Origin: Prauserella alba
GTDB lineage: Bacteria > Actinomycetota > Actinomycetes > Mycobacteriales > Pseudonocardiaceae
DNA: 53,762 bases
Reading direction: 5' to 3'
Assembly: GCF_024171735.1 (NCBI RefSeq)
Contig: NZ_JAMTCH010000011.1
Coordinates: forward strand, 1-53,762
Shown piece after piece: positions 1-7,832 of this stretch. A model generated the notes under the pieces. The model searched no databases. It saw only the letters and a list, made by a program, of their open reading frames with translations, and was not told where the DNA came from. The position numbers were made by a program, and so were the translations under genes. Position 1 is the first letter of the stretch. Each line of letters opens with the position of its first letter.

Positions 1-256
1 ACATTCCCTCCCGCCGCAGATCCGCGATCCGTTCCCGCTCGGGCAACGTCAAAAACCGGGGATGCAACTCCGCCTGAACCGCCGCCAACGACCCATCACC
101 AGACACCACCGGGTTATATCCACCAGCCCGGGCCGCCCGCACCCACCTCAACCCCGTCGAACGATGCACCCCCACCGCCCGCGACGCCGCCGCGACATTC
201 CCACCCTCCCCATCCAACACCCGACAAAACACATCCCACACCACCGACAACCCCAC
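1..256 (-). CDS. IS30-family transposase, N-terminal fragment
   Basis: This is the first 85 or so codons of a transposase that runs off the left edge. It is the same frame as the better-exposed copy at the right end. That frame reads a helix-turn-helix segment (SRAVGVHRSTGLRWVRAA), then the IS30 hallmark LTLPERERIADLRREGMSL, which recognises the element ends. A GTG at 254-256 lies about 5 nt after a GAGGAG ribosome site; GTG at 260-262 is the alternative. The catalytic DDE domain is outside the window. Confidence 0.8.
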   Translation of the reverse strand, partial: MGLSVVWDVFCRVLDGEGGNVAAASRAVGVHRSTGLRWVRAARAGGYNPVVSGDGSLAAVQAELHPRFLTLPERERIADLRREGM

Positions 257-304
257 AACCACTCCTCAAAACCAGGAGCGTTGCAACCACCACTAGAACC
301 CGCC
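1..304 (-). mobile_element. IS30-family insertion sequence, 5' end (left copy, cut by window edge)
   Basis: Positions 1-304 are the reverse complement of 53436 onward with no difference that I noticed. The element end reads GGCGGGTTCTAGTGG outward from position 304. It abuts a repeat unit that is missing its first bases and resumes as TTGCGGATTCC. Only the transposase 5' side is present, so the other terminal inverted repeat and the full length cannot be seen. Confidence 0.85.
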
Positions 305-424
305 TTGCGGATTCCGGGGGCCGTGTTGCGGATTCCGGGGCCCGTGTTGCGGATTCCGGGGCCCGTGTTGCGGATTCCGGGGGCCGTGTTGCGGTTTCCG
401 GCGCCCGTGTTGCGGTTTCCCGTC
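305..424 (+). repeat. 21-bp intergenic repeat array (type A), about six units
   Basis: Tandem copies of a 21-bp unit with core CGTGTTGCGGATTCCGGGG; the last units vary to GGTTTCC. The first unit is truncated by the IS30 insertion. The array lies about 65 bp downstream of the stop codon of the minus-strand gene at 489-1088. On that gene's sense strand the core reads GGAATCCGCAACACG. A 21-bp period is both seven codons and about two helical turns, so every frame stays open and spurious ORFs arise over it. Confidence 0.95.
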
Positions 425-488
425 GTCCGGTGGCCGCCATCGAAGGCGCGATTCGGCGCGATGGGTTCTCGCGCACGGTCCGCAGTTG

Positions 489-1088
489 TCAGAACGGCGC
501 GTGCTCGACGCGTTCGTTGACGTCGCCGATGTGCTGCGAGCCCGCGTACCTGCCGGGGAGGTAGCGCTGCAGCGCCTCATGGGCCTGCAGGGCCGACTCG
601 GAACGTCCGCCGACCCGCACCTGGTACACGGCGTCGCCTCGATGGAGCCGGTGCGCTTCCGCCAACCCTCCGGACGCGGCGTGCGGGTCGAGGTGCAGGT
701 CGAGTGCGGTCAGCACGGCGCCCTCGCGGCGCTGGGCACGCCGCGAATACACGAGCTGGGCCGTGCGCAGTTCGGCCGACCGCACATTGGTCCAGTCCAC
801 GCGAAGCCGTTCCCCCGACCTGCCGGAGTAGTCCAGTCCCGTCGGCGTCAGTGCCAGCCTGGCCGGTTTCAGTGCACGCCGCAGCCTGCGCATCGACGGC
901 ATTCCGCCCAGGAACGTCAGCACACCGAGAAGTATCGGGATGAGCCGCAGCAGCATCGAATCGTCGGTGGGCCACAGTCCGGCACCGATGAAGACACCAC
1001 CGAACACGACCGCCGCCAACGCCCACGCCGTGGCGCGCCGAATCTCCTCGGCGGGCGGTCTCGTATCGATCAACCAGCCGTCATGCAC
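489..1088 (-). CDS. Putative membrane protein with PH-like C-terminal domain
   Basis: A 199-residue protein of unknown function. Two hydrophobic segments lie at about residues 22-40 and 44-62 (AAVVFGGVFIGAGLW and LLRLIPILLGVLTFLGGM), separated by a short loop. The remainder is soluble and begins ARLALTPTGLDYSGRSGERLRVDWTN, a layout seen in small actinobacterial PH-like membrane proteins. The start is the ATG at 1088. It stands alone, downstream in orientation of the MFS gene (120 bp gap), and is followed by the repeat array and IS30 end. No catalytic motif is visible. Confidence 0.7.
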   Translation of the reverse strand: MHDGWLIDTRPPAEEIRRATAWALAAVVFGGVFIGAGLWPTDDSMLLRLIPILLGVLTFLGGMPSMRRLRRALKPARLALTPTGLDYSGRSGERLRVDWTNVRSAELRTAQLVYSRRAQRREGAVLTALDLHLDPHAASGGLAEAHRLHRGDAVYQVRVGGRSESALQAHEALQRYLPGRYAGSQHIGDVNERVEHAPF

Positions 1089-1208
1089 CCGATCAGGGTA
1101 ACGACGGCGATCACCTCGCCGGTTCGCCGCGTCGCGCGGTTCGCCTGTGATCCGCCGAACCGGCTCGTCACAATGCGGAGGAGATCGTGGCGGAGCGGCC
1201 TCGCGTAC

Positions 1209-2378
1209 TCACGGTTCGGTGCCACCTGCGACCACTCTTCGCGAGGACCCGTGCAACATCAACGCCACCCCACTGAGCAGTGACGTTACGGAAGTGAGGA
1301 TCAACAGCGGGCCCAGCCCCAGTCCGGGGATCATCGCACCAGCCAAGGCCGGGGCTGCAACCGAACTGAAGGCCCCTACGACCAGGCAGATCGTGAACGC
1401 CGCGCCGGCACGCTCGGGGACCAACTCGGCGGTCCACACCGCAAGCACTGCCGAGCCCATCATGTACCCGATACCGAAGATGCACGCCGAGGCAATCGTC
1501 GCAGTCAGCGAGTCGCTTGCCAGCCCGAGCAGCGCCAGCGCCGCACCAACCGTTCCGAGGCACAGCGCTGCGACCCGCAAGCTGCCTACCCGTTGGACAA
1601 GGCTCCCCGTAGCCACGCCCACCATGCCGGTGAGGCCGATGGCCGAGTACAGAACCGGGACGACGGCCGCCGGAAGGGTACCGCGGTCGACGACATCGGC
1701 GGCGTAGGTGAAGTAGATGACGACGACCGCGAAGTAAACGACGGAGTAACCGATCGGGACCCACAGCGCTGCCGCCAACGACGATGCGCCGCCCTGCCTG
1801 TCCGGACGCGGGGCCGACCTGGTTCTCGGCACCAGGCGTAGGTTCACGAGTGCGGCGGTTGCCGCGGCCAGGGCGATGCCTCCCCAGACGAGGCGCCAGG
1901 AACCCGCGAGCGCCAGCACGGCGAGTCCGCCGAGCAGCACCAGTCCACCGCTGGTTCCGGTCGTGATGATCGCCAAAGCTCTGGGCTGCTGCCGCACGGG
2001 CACCACACGGGTAACGATGTCGGAGTAGGCGGCCCAAACCCAGCCGCCGGCGCTGCCGGCTAGGACGACACCGACGGCGAGCAGCCCCGGAGACTGCGCG
2101 AAGGCCACGATCACCGCACCCAGAACGCCGCAGGTGCCGCCTACGGTCGTCGGGGCACGCGAACCGTGGCGGGCAGCGATTCGCCCCGCGAGCAGTAGTC
2201 CCGCCAGGTAGCCAGCGAACGTGGCGCTGGCGATGAGGCCGAGAGCGAGCTCGGAAAGCCCCAGCTCCTCCCGGACACTCGGCAGCGTCAGACCGTAGGC
2301 GTAGCGAGCCATCCCGAAGGCGACCCCGACCACAGCCGCACCGGCCAACCCGATCCGGCCGTCCGCGGAGAGTCCCAT
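1209..2378 (-). CDS. MFS transporter, YbfB/YjiJ-like
   Basis: A 389-residue polytopic inner-membrane protein with about 12 hydrophobic segments. It opens with the signature AFGMARYAYGLTLPSVREEL, typical of YbfB/YjiJ-type major facilitator proteins, which are probably exporters of small organic molecules. I chose the ATG at 2378 because AGAGGA lies 5 nt upstream; in-frame starts at 2393 and 2438 would add 5 or 20 residues that look non-conserved. It is divergent from the TetR regulator at 2551, and the shared control region holds a palindromic operator, so substrate-induced derepression is likely. The substrate cannot be told from sequence. Confidence 0.85.
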   Translation of the reverse strand: MGLSADGRIGLAGAAVVGVAFGMARYAYGLTLPSVREELGLSELALGLIASATFAGYLAGLLLAGRIAARHGSRAPTTVGGTCGVLGAVIVAFAQSPGLLAVGVVLAGSAGGWVWAAYSDIVTRVVPVRQQPRALAIITTGTSGGLVLLGGLAVLALAGSWRLVWGGIALAAATAALVNLRLVPRTRSAPRPDRQGGASSLAAALWVPIGYSVVYFAVVVIYFTYAADVVDRGTLPAAVVPVLYSAIGLTGMVGVATGSLVQRVGSLRVAALCLGTVGAALALLGLASDSLTATIASACIFGIGYMMGSAVLAVWTAELVPERAGAAFTICLVVGAFSSVAAPALAGAMIPGLGLGPLLILTSVTSLLSGVALMLHGSSRRVVAGGTEP

Positions 2379-2510
2379 CCATTCCTCTTCCATCGACGAA
2401 GCGACTCGGCCCCACCCGCCACAGCGGGATCGGGCCATGATGCAGGCAGCTGCTGAACACCGGGGTTCGCTTCTTTCCCTCCAACAACAGAATGACCGTC
2501 ACGGTTTACC

Positions 2511-2544
2511 AGAACGTTCGTTCTGTCCGGGCGGCTCCTACAAT
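2511..2544 (+). promoter_or_regulatory. TetR operator and promoter between the MFS and tetR genes
   Basis: AGAACGTTCGTTCT at 2511-2524 is a 6-bp perfect inverted repeat with a TT spacer. TACAAT at 2539-2544 is a good -10 box ending 6 nt before the regulator's ATG at 2551, so that transcript would be leaderless. The palindrome sits where the -35 box would be, an ideal position for autorepression. The same site could also block the divergent MFS promoter. Confidence 0.65.
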
Positions 2545-2550
2545 AATGTG

Positions 2551-3132
2551 ATGACCGTCGCCCAGCGAACCCCTGCGCGCGCTCGCCTGCTTGAGGCGGC
2601 CGATCACGTGCTGTTCGAACGCGGGATCCGGGACACGCCCGTCGACGAGCTACTGCGCCGAGCCGGAGTCTCGACGGCTACCTTGTACACGCATTTCGGC
2701 AGCAAGGACGCTCTGGTCGCCGAGGCACTGCGAGTCCGGCTGGCGGACTGGAAGGCGGTCTGGGACCAGCACGTCGTTGCGGCCGACAACGACCTGGATC
2801 GGTTGCTCGCGGTGTTCGACGCCCTGGCGTCCTATCGGAACGACCGGCGTCATCCTTCGCGGTGGTGTGCCTTCCTGGCCGCCGCCACCGAGCTCGCCGA
2901 CGCCGCCGACGAGATCAGCGACGTCCTGGCCGGCGACACCGCCCTGCTCGCCGACCGCCTCCTGCACCTGTCTCGACCGCTCGCCGGACAGCACGCCCAG
3001 GATCTGGCCGATGAGGTACTCGTGGCGTACAGCGGAGCCCTGGCCGGATTCCTCCGTGGTTCCCCGCGGTCACCGATCGGCACCGGCCGTCGTCTGGCTC
3101 ACGCGGCAGCCCAAGCCCACGGCCGCGACTGA
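2551..3132 (+). CDS. TetR family transcriptional regulator
   Basis: A 193-residue repressor. The N-terminal helix-turn-helix (residues about 25-45: VDELLRRAGVSTATLYTHFG, followed by SKDALVAEALR) is classic TetR. The C-terminal ligand domain is alpha-helical and Ala/Leu-rich without a recognisable specificity motif. The ATG at 2551 is favoured because a -10 box lies just upstream; an in-frame GTG immediately precedes it. It is transcribed away from the MFS transporter and probably controls it and itself through the palindrome at 2511-2524. Confidence 0.9.
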   Translation: MTVAQRTPARARLLEAADHVLFERGIRDTPVDELLRRAGVSTATLYTHFGSKDALVAEALRVRLADWKAVWDQHVVAADNDLDRLLAVFDALASYRNDRRHPSRWCAFLAAATELADAADEISDVLAGDTALLADRLLHLSRPLAGQHAQDLADEVLVAYSGALAGFLRGSPRSPIGTGRRLAHAAAQAHGRD

Positions 3133-3511
3133 CGCGTTCGTCCGCGGTCGACGACACGATCAGCCGCCGAGCCATGAGGCTGGCGATCCGCACACACGTG
3201 GCGCCGCGTTTGCCACGGGCACCCGTTGGGTAGGGCGCCGGCCGCGCAAGGGTTGCAAGGACTCTCGCGTGAGAATCGCGCGGACTCGGCCGCGTATTAC
3301 AGCCTTGACCTGCGACTTTTTCCACATTTGTGAGCTGGCGTAGGCCGAGGAGGGCGTGGCACATTCGATGGTGCGTTGGGCCACGTCCCCCAGCGCCGAG
3401 GGACTCACCCGGCAACCGATAACTCGCGAGTGCGGCAGCGTTGTGCGCCGACGGAGGAGCCTCCTCGCCAAATGGGACGGCGAGCGCGGTACTGAAAGGG
3501 GGTGTCAAAGG
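3133..3511. other. Intergenic region without a supported gene
   Basis: 379 bp between tetR and the small ORF at 3512. A TTGACC hexamer at 3305-3310 has no convincing -10 partner. The stretch 3390-3500 contains complementary segments (for example ACTCGCGAGT, GGAGGAGCCTCC) and could fold as an mRNA leader. GGCAACC and CCAAAT boxes occur here, but not in the arrangement of a known riboswitch. I see no protein gene on either strand. Confidence 0.4.
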
Positions 3512-3619
3512 ATGCGAGTGATCTACACCGCGATTCGTCGCTACGTCGCCGAGCTGAACCGGATGCAGGACGTTGGCCGTGGCCTCTCCACGTACAAGGG
3601 AGAGCGGGTCGGCCGCTGA
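3512..3619 (+). CDS. Possible 35-residue small protein
   Basis: An ATG at 3512 preceded by purine-rich GAAAGGGGGTGTCAAAGG opens a 35-codon frame. It encodes a basic peptide starting MRVIYTAIRRYVAELNRMQD with no hydrophobic segment. A hairpin with a T-rich tail follows 29 bp after the stop, as expected for a short monocistronic transcript. I do not recognise the sequence and assign no function. The ribosome site and terminator are the only support, so it could be a chance ORF. Confidence 0.4.
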   Translation: MRVIYTAIRRYVAELNRMQDVGRGLSTYKGERVGR

Positions 3620-3647
3620 CCATCACCGGTAGTCCCAGTTGGTTGTT

Positions 3648-3702
3648 TCCGGTCCGGCGTTCACACGCCGCGGTCGAACACCGGACCGTTCTCATTCTTT
3701 TC
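3648..3702 (+). terminator. Rho-independent-type terminator after the small ORF
   Basis: CGGTCCGG with CCGGACCG, extended by GTT/AAC, forms a stem closing a GC-rich loop. The T-rich tract TTCTCATTCTTTT follows. This is the most canonical terminator in the window. Confidence 0.6.
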
Positions 3703-3711
3703 GGGTTGAGG

Positions 3712-3745
3712 AGATCGGCATGCCCATGGGGGCGTGCCGATCTCG
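3712..3745. terminator. Strong stem-loop between the small ORF and ltrA
   Basis: GAGATCGGCATGCCC pairs with GGGCGTGCCGATCTC across an ATGG loop, with one mismatch. It may terminate transcription from either side. It sits between the small ORF and the convergent LtrA gene. Confidence 0.6.
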
Positions 3746-3766
3746 TCGTTTCGGGCCCGCCCCCTC

Positions 3767-3831
3767 GCCGTGTTGCGCCCTCCGGGGGCCGTGTTGCGGA
3801 TTCCGGGGGCCGTGTTTCACGTTCCGGCGCC
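3767..3831 (+). repeat. 21-bp intergenic repeat array (type A), three units
   Basis: Three units: CGTGTTGCGCCCTCCGGGGG, CGTGTTGCGGATTCCGGGGG and a degenerate CGTGTTTCACGTTCCGG. It lies about 28 bp downstream of the minus-strand LtrA stop codon, in the GCAACACG orientation on that gene's sense strand. Confidence 0.9.
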
Positions 3832-3858
3832 CTCGACGCGAGCCGGGACCGCGCGAGG

Positions 3859-5034
3859 TCAGTTCTCGGCCTCCCGTTTCGAACGCAACTGCGTGGCAAC
3901 GGCGAGCGTCGTCATCACGGCGATCACCGCGAGCCCGACGGCGATCGGCGGGACGGAGTGTCCGAGGGCCAGTCCGAGAACGCCGATCACGGCGAGGACC
4001 GCCGCGGCCAGATACCGCTCCCTGGCCACCGCACCGGTGCGCGAACGCAGGAACAGGATGTTGCCCGCCAGGTAGATGAGCGGTCCGCCGACCGTCGTCA
4101 ACACCAGCGCCGGGTCGGTGTGCTCGTGGGTGATCCGCAGTTCGATCGACACCGCGACCACGATGGCGCCTGCGACCATCAGCGCGTGGGCGTACGCGAA
4201 CGCCGACCGCAGCGCACTGGTGCTGGCGTCGCCCTGGCTCGCTTGCGTGTCGTGTCCCGCGAGCGCGAAGTACGCCCACCACATGACGAACAGTCCGATG
4301 AAGCCGAACAGCGATGCCAGCACGGCTCGCGTCGTGATCGGGTCCATGCCGTAGAGCGTGTTGCCCATGATCAGGATCGACTCGCCGAGCGCGATGATGA
4401 ACACGAGCCGGTTGCGTTCTGCCAGGTGCGCGGCGTCGGTCGGCCACGTGTGCATGGGTGCCGAACCGAGACCGGGGAAGCGGAACTCGAACCGCGGCCC
4501 CGAGACGTCGATCAGCAGTGCGACGGCCCAGACGATCAGCCTCGGCACCGTGTCGAGGAACGCGCCCGCAAGGAACAGCACCCCGGCCGACGCGCTCCAC
4601 GCGAGCAGATTCGTGTAGTTCTTCGCGAGCACGTGACCCCGCATCGCCACGGCCATGAATGCGGGCCTGATGACCTGCGCGGCCACGTAGCACCCCGCGA
4701 ACAGCAGGCCGTCCTCGGCGAACGCGTGCGGGAGGGCCAGCGCCATACCCAGCGCGGCGAGCATCAACAGCCCGTTGAGGACACGCACGAGACCGCTGTG
4801 CGGGTCGAGCCAGTTCATCGCCCATGCCGAGTAGTTCCACGCCCACCACACGGCGCCGAACAGCACGGCGACCTCGGCGAACCCGAACCACGAGAGGTGG
4901 TCGAGGAGCGTGTGCGAGACCTGGATGATCGTGAAGACGTACACCAGGTCGAAGAACAGCTCGATCGGTGCGACCTCCGACCGTTGCCGCCCTTCCGGCC
5001 GCAACAACTTCGGCCGTGTCGCCTGCGGTGCCAC
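3859..5034 (-). CDS. Low temperature requirement protein A (LtrA) family membrane protein
   Basis: A 391-residue polytopic membrane protein. It begins near VAPIELFFDLVYVFTIIQVSH and contains AERNRLVFIIALGESILIMG, both characteristic of the LtrA family (PF06772). The family was named for a cold-sensitive Listeria mutant and has no established biochemical role. Length and the roughly 11 hydrophobic segments fit the family. The GTG at 5034 has GGAGG 7 nt upstream; earlier in-frame starts lack one. It is divergent from the nuclease gene at 5227 and is followed by a repeat array. Confidence 0.85.
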   Translation of the reverse strand: MAPQATRPKLLRPEGRQRSEVAPIELFFDLVYVFTIIQVSHTLLDHLSWFGFAEVAVLFGAVWWAWNYSAWAMNWLDPHSGLVRVLNGLLMLAALGMALALPHAFAEDGLLFAGCYVAAQVIRPAFMAVAMRGHVLAKNYTNLLAWSASAGVLFLAGAFLDTVPRLIVWAVALLIDVSGPRFEFRFPGLGSAPMHTWPTDAAHLAERNRLVFIIALGESILIMGNTLYGMDPITTRAVLASLFGFIGLFVMWWAYFALAGHDTQASQGDASTSALRSAFAYAHALMVAGAIVVAVSIELRITHEHTDPALVLTTVGGPLIYLAGNILFLRSRTGAVARERYLAAAVLAVIGVLGLALGHSVPPIAVGLAVIAVMTTLAVATQLRSKREAEN

Positions 5035-5226
5035 GGGGAACCCTCCAGATAGCCGACCCTGATCACGGACGCTCGGATTGTAGGCGTCGCTGCTCCGCTC
5101 GGCCGTTCGGATGAGTTCTCGCGGCCCCGCCATCGCGAGCCGGACGACCACGGGGCACCACCTCGCCGCGGTGATCAGGCCCCGGGTCGGGCAGGGGCGC
5201 GTGGGCGCCGAGGGGACGGGCCGGGG

Positions 5227-6291
5227 GTGGTCGGGGTGGAAACACTGTTCGCGTTCTTCATGCTCGCGTCGATCGTGGTCGCGGTCATGGCGCTGTTCCG
5301 GCGGAGCCCGGTCCGCCGGTGGTTCCGCTCGCGACAGCACCCGCGGCGGGCGGTCGTCGTCACGACGGTGTTGTGGCTGATCGCGGCGGTGATCCTCGTA
5401 CCGAAGACGCCCGCCGAGCCCACCGCGACGAGGGCAGAGGCCCCGCCGAGATCGACCGCTCCCTCGCGCCCGTCCCCGGAGCCTGCGCCGACCCAGACCA
5501 CGGCGCCGACGAAGACCGCTGGGCCGACCACGACCGACCCCGGCACGACCGAGCGCACGACGAAGCGCGCCTCCGCCCCGGCCGGAGTTCCGGCCGATGC
5601 GCAACGGGTTCGAGTGGAACGCGTCGTCGACGGTGACACCCTCGAAGCCGCCGCCGTCTCGGCGGGCGGTGTGCTGGCCAGCACGGCCCAGGTCGACGTT
5701 CGCCTGTTGCAGATCGACGCCCCGGAGACGAAGCACCCGTCCGAACCGGAGCAGTGCTACGGCCGAGAAGCCACCGAGAAGCTGCTCGAGCTCGCGCCGC
5801 CGGGCGGCACGATCTGGGTGCAGCGCGACGAGGAGCTCCGTGACCGGTACGGGCGGTATCTGCTGTACGTCTGGAACCACACGGGCGTCTTCGTCAACAA
5901 GGCGATGGTGACCGAAGGCTTCGCGCAACCGGAGCTGTACGAACCCAACGACAAGCACTGGCCGGCGATCCGAGACGCCGGCGGCCAAGCGCGATCGGTC
6001 GCCGCCGGATTGTGGTCGGCCTGCGCATCGTTCGGCGCGCCGGAGGACACGCAGCCGACGTCGACAACACCCGAGCCTGCACCGGAACCGTCGAGCGCAC
6101 CACAGCCACGGCAGCAGCCGGAACAGCCCGCCCCCGGCTCGGAACCGGCATCCGAACCGGACGGTGTCGTCAGCTACCCGTACCCGCCCGACAAGGACTG
6201 CAGCGAGATCGACGAAAGCCACTTCCGGGTTCAGGAGGGCGATCCGCACGAATTCGACGCCGACGATGACGGCATCGGTTGTGACAGCTGA
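5227..6291 (+). CDS. Membrane-anchored thermonuclease with Excalibur domain
   Basis: A 354-residue protein. An N-terminal hydrophobic segment (about 3-22) and a second (about 40-58) precede a Thr/Pro/Ala-rich linker (about 60-120). A staphylococcal-nuclease fold follows, with RVVDGDTLE, VRLLQIDAPETKHP and the basic catalytic stretch RDRYGRYLLYVW. A Pro-rich spacer then leads to a C-terminal Excalibur motif (DKDCSEI, then EFDADDDGIGCDS), a calcium-binding module. It probably degrades nucleic acid at the cell surface. The start is GTG at 5227; GTG at 5236 is the alternative. It converges on the xylulokinase gene. Confidence 0.85.
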   Translation: MVGVETLFAFFMLASIVVAVMALFRRSPVRRWFRSRQHPRRAVVVTTVLWLIAAVILVPKTPAEPTATRAEAPPRSTAPSRPSPEPAPTQTTAPTKTAGPTTTDPGTTERTTKRASAPAGVPADAQRVRVERVVDGDTLEAAAVSAGGVLASTAQVDVRLLQIDAPETKHPSEPEQCYGREATEKLLELAPPGGTIWVQRDEELRDRYGRYLLYVWNHTGVFVNKAMVTEGFAQPELYEPNDKHWPAIRDAGGQARSVAAGLWSACASFGAPEDTQPTSTTPEPAPEPSSAPQPRQQPEQPAPGSEPASEPDGVVSYPYPPDKDCSEIDESHFRVQEGDPHEFDADDDGIGCDS

Positions 6292-6337
6292 CGTCAACCG
6301 ATGGCGACCGGACGGCAACTCGGCTGCGCCCAGCGGT

Positions 6338-6378
6338 GCCGAGTGCAGAACACGCGGTGCCGAGTGCGGGACACGCGG
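6338..6378 (+). repeat. Intergenic repeat array, type B, two units
   Basis: Two units of CCGAGTGCAGAACACGCGG type, the reverse of GTGTTCTGCACTCGG. They lie 46 bp after the nuclease stop codon and run up to the xylulokinase stop codon at 6379. The orientation matches the nuclease gene as the upstream gene. Confidence 0.85.
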
Positions 6379-7779
6379 TCAGGGGTGCAGGTGCTGCCTC
6401 GCCGCCCGGTGGGCTTCCACCACGTTCGCGCCCGCGTCGAGGTCGGCGGCCGGCGGGGTGAGGGTCGTACCGTCGTCGTGGCCACGCCAGCTCGGCGGTT
6501 CCGCCCCGCCGCGCAGCGCCCACGCGGCCTGCCGCGCCGCGCCGACGGCGACGTGCTCCATCTCCGGCGGAAGGACCACGTCCGCGCCGAACACCCCGGG
6601 TGCGATGGCCCGGACGGCAGCCGACCGCGACGCACCACCGGTGAGCAGCACTCGCCGCAGCGCCACGCCGTGTTCACGCAACGAGTCGAGGCCCGCGGCG
6701 AGCCCGCACAGCATCCCTTCGACGGCGGCGCGCGCCACGTTGGCGGGCGTCATGTTGGACCGCCGGAGGCCGACGAGCGAGCCCGTGGCGTCGGGCAGGT
6801 TCGGCGTCCGCTCGCCGTCCAGGTAGGGCAGCAACGTCAGCCCGTCGGCGCCGGGCGATGCCGACAGTGCCAGCTGGTCGAGACCTTCGAGGTCGGTGCC
6901 GAGCATCGCGGCGGTGGAGGTGAGCACGCGCGCGGCGTTGAGCGTGCACGCCAGCGGCAGGTACCGGCCGGTGGCGTCGGCGAAGCCGGCTACGACGCCG
7001 GAACCGTCGGCGACCGGTTTCTCGGACACGCCGAAGACGGTGCCGCTCGTGCCGAGTGACACGGCGACGTCGCCGTCGGCGAGTTCGAGCGCGAGGCCCG
7101 CGGCCATGTTGTCGCCCGTGCCCGCGGCGACGAGTACACCGTCGGCGGTGTGTCCCGCCGCCCCGGCCGGTTCCAGCACCGTCGGCAGGCCCGGTTCCCT
7201 GCCGAACGCCCTGACCAGCAGGTCCGTGCGGTATGAACCGTCGACGGCCGAGTAGTAGCCGGTGCCGGAGGCGTCGCCGCGGTCGGTGGTCGGATCGCCT
7301 GCCCGGTCGAGCAGCTGCCAGGTCAGCCAGTCGTGGGGCAGCAGCACGCGGGCGACGCGTTTCGCCGCGTCGGGTTCGTGTTCGGCCAGCCACCGCAGCT
7401 TGGTCACCGTGAAGCTGGCCAGCGGCACGGACCCGACGGCGTCCGCCCAGGGTTGGCCGCCGCCCAGCTCGGCCACGAGGTCGTCGGCAGCGCCTGCGGA
7501 GCGGACGTCGTTCCACAGCAGTGCGTCGCGCACCACGTCGCCGTCGTCGTCGACGGTCACCATGCCGTGTTGCTGCCCGGCGACGGCGATCGCGGCGACG
7601 TCGTCGAGCAGACCGTCACCCGCGGTGCGCAGTGCCGCCCACCACTCGGCGGGGTCGACCTCCGTGGCATCCGGGTGCGCGGCCTGCCCGGTCCGCACCA
7701 CCCGTCCGCTCGCGGCCTCGCACACGACGACCTTGGTGGACTGCGTCGACGAATCAACTCCGGCTACGAGCTCGTTCAC
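6379..7779 (-). CDS. xylB: Xylulokinase
   Basis: A 466-residue FGGY-family carbohydrate kinase that phosphorylates D-xylulose to xylulose 5-phosphate. Visible motifs are the N-terminal phosphate loop [23 protein letters not shown], the second ATPase segment [14 protein letters not shown], and the C-terminal [15 protein letters not shown]. Length suits the family. The start is GTG at 7779. It is the last gene of the polyol operon, 53 bp after the ATPase gene, and would take the ketose made by the dehydrogenase at 12077-13081 into the pentose phosphate pathway. Confidence 0.92.
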   Translation of the reverse strand: MNELVAGVDSSTQSTKVVVCEAASGRVVRTGQAAHPDATEVDPAEWWAALRTAGDGLLDDVAAIAVAGQQHGMVTVDDDGDVVRDALLWNDVRSAGAADDLVAELGGGQPWADAVGSVPLASFTVTKLRWLAEHEPDAAKRVARVLLPHDWLTWQLLDRAGDPTTDRGDASGTGYYSAVDGSYRTDLLVRAFGREPGLPTVLEPAGAAGHTADGVLVAAGTGDNMAAGLALELADGDVAVSLGTSGTVFGVSEKPVADGSGVVAGFADATGRYLPLACTLNAARVLTSTAAMLGTDLEGLDQLALSASPGADGLTLLPYLDGERTPNLPDATGSLVGLRRSNMTPANVARAAVEGMLCGLAAGLDSLREHGVALRRVLLTGGASRSAAVRAIAPGVFGADVVLPPEMEHVAVGAARQAAWALRGGAEPPSWRGHDDGTTLTPPAADLDAGANVVEAHRAARQHLHP

Positions 7780-7832
7780 AGTGTCAGGCGCCCCTTCGCT
7801 CCTGCTCGACGGCCGTCACCGTCCGGAGCCGG

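Noticed and set aside
305-424. CRISPR array
   Set aside because: Units are directly tandem with no unique spacers, there are no cas genes, and the same units occur singly or in small groups all over the window.
114-476. Proteins made of NPQHGPR, ESATRPP or RIPGPVL heptapeptides
   Set aside because: These are translations of the 21-bp repeat in its various frames. They lack ribosome sites and appear at every array, so they are artefacts of the repeat period.
3390-3500. SAM-type riboswitch suggested by GGCAACC and CCAAAT boxes
   Set aside because: The boxes are too far apart, the other conserved helices are missing, and no methionine or sulfur gene follows.
3502-5052. Long open frames antisense to ltrA, the pst genes, the polyol operon and the LCP gene, some over 400 codons
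   Set aside because: They are Arg/Pro/Ala/Gly-rich low-complexity translations produced by GC-rich codon third positions of the real genes. They have no family motifs or sensible starts, while the opposite strand encodes recognisable proteins.
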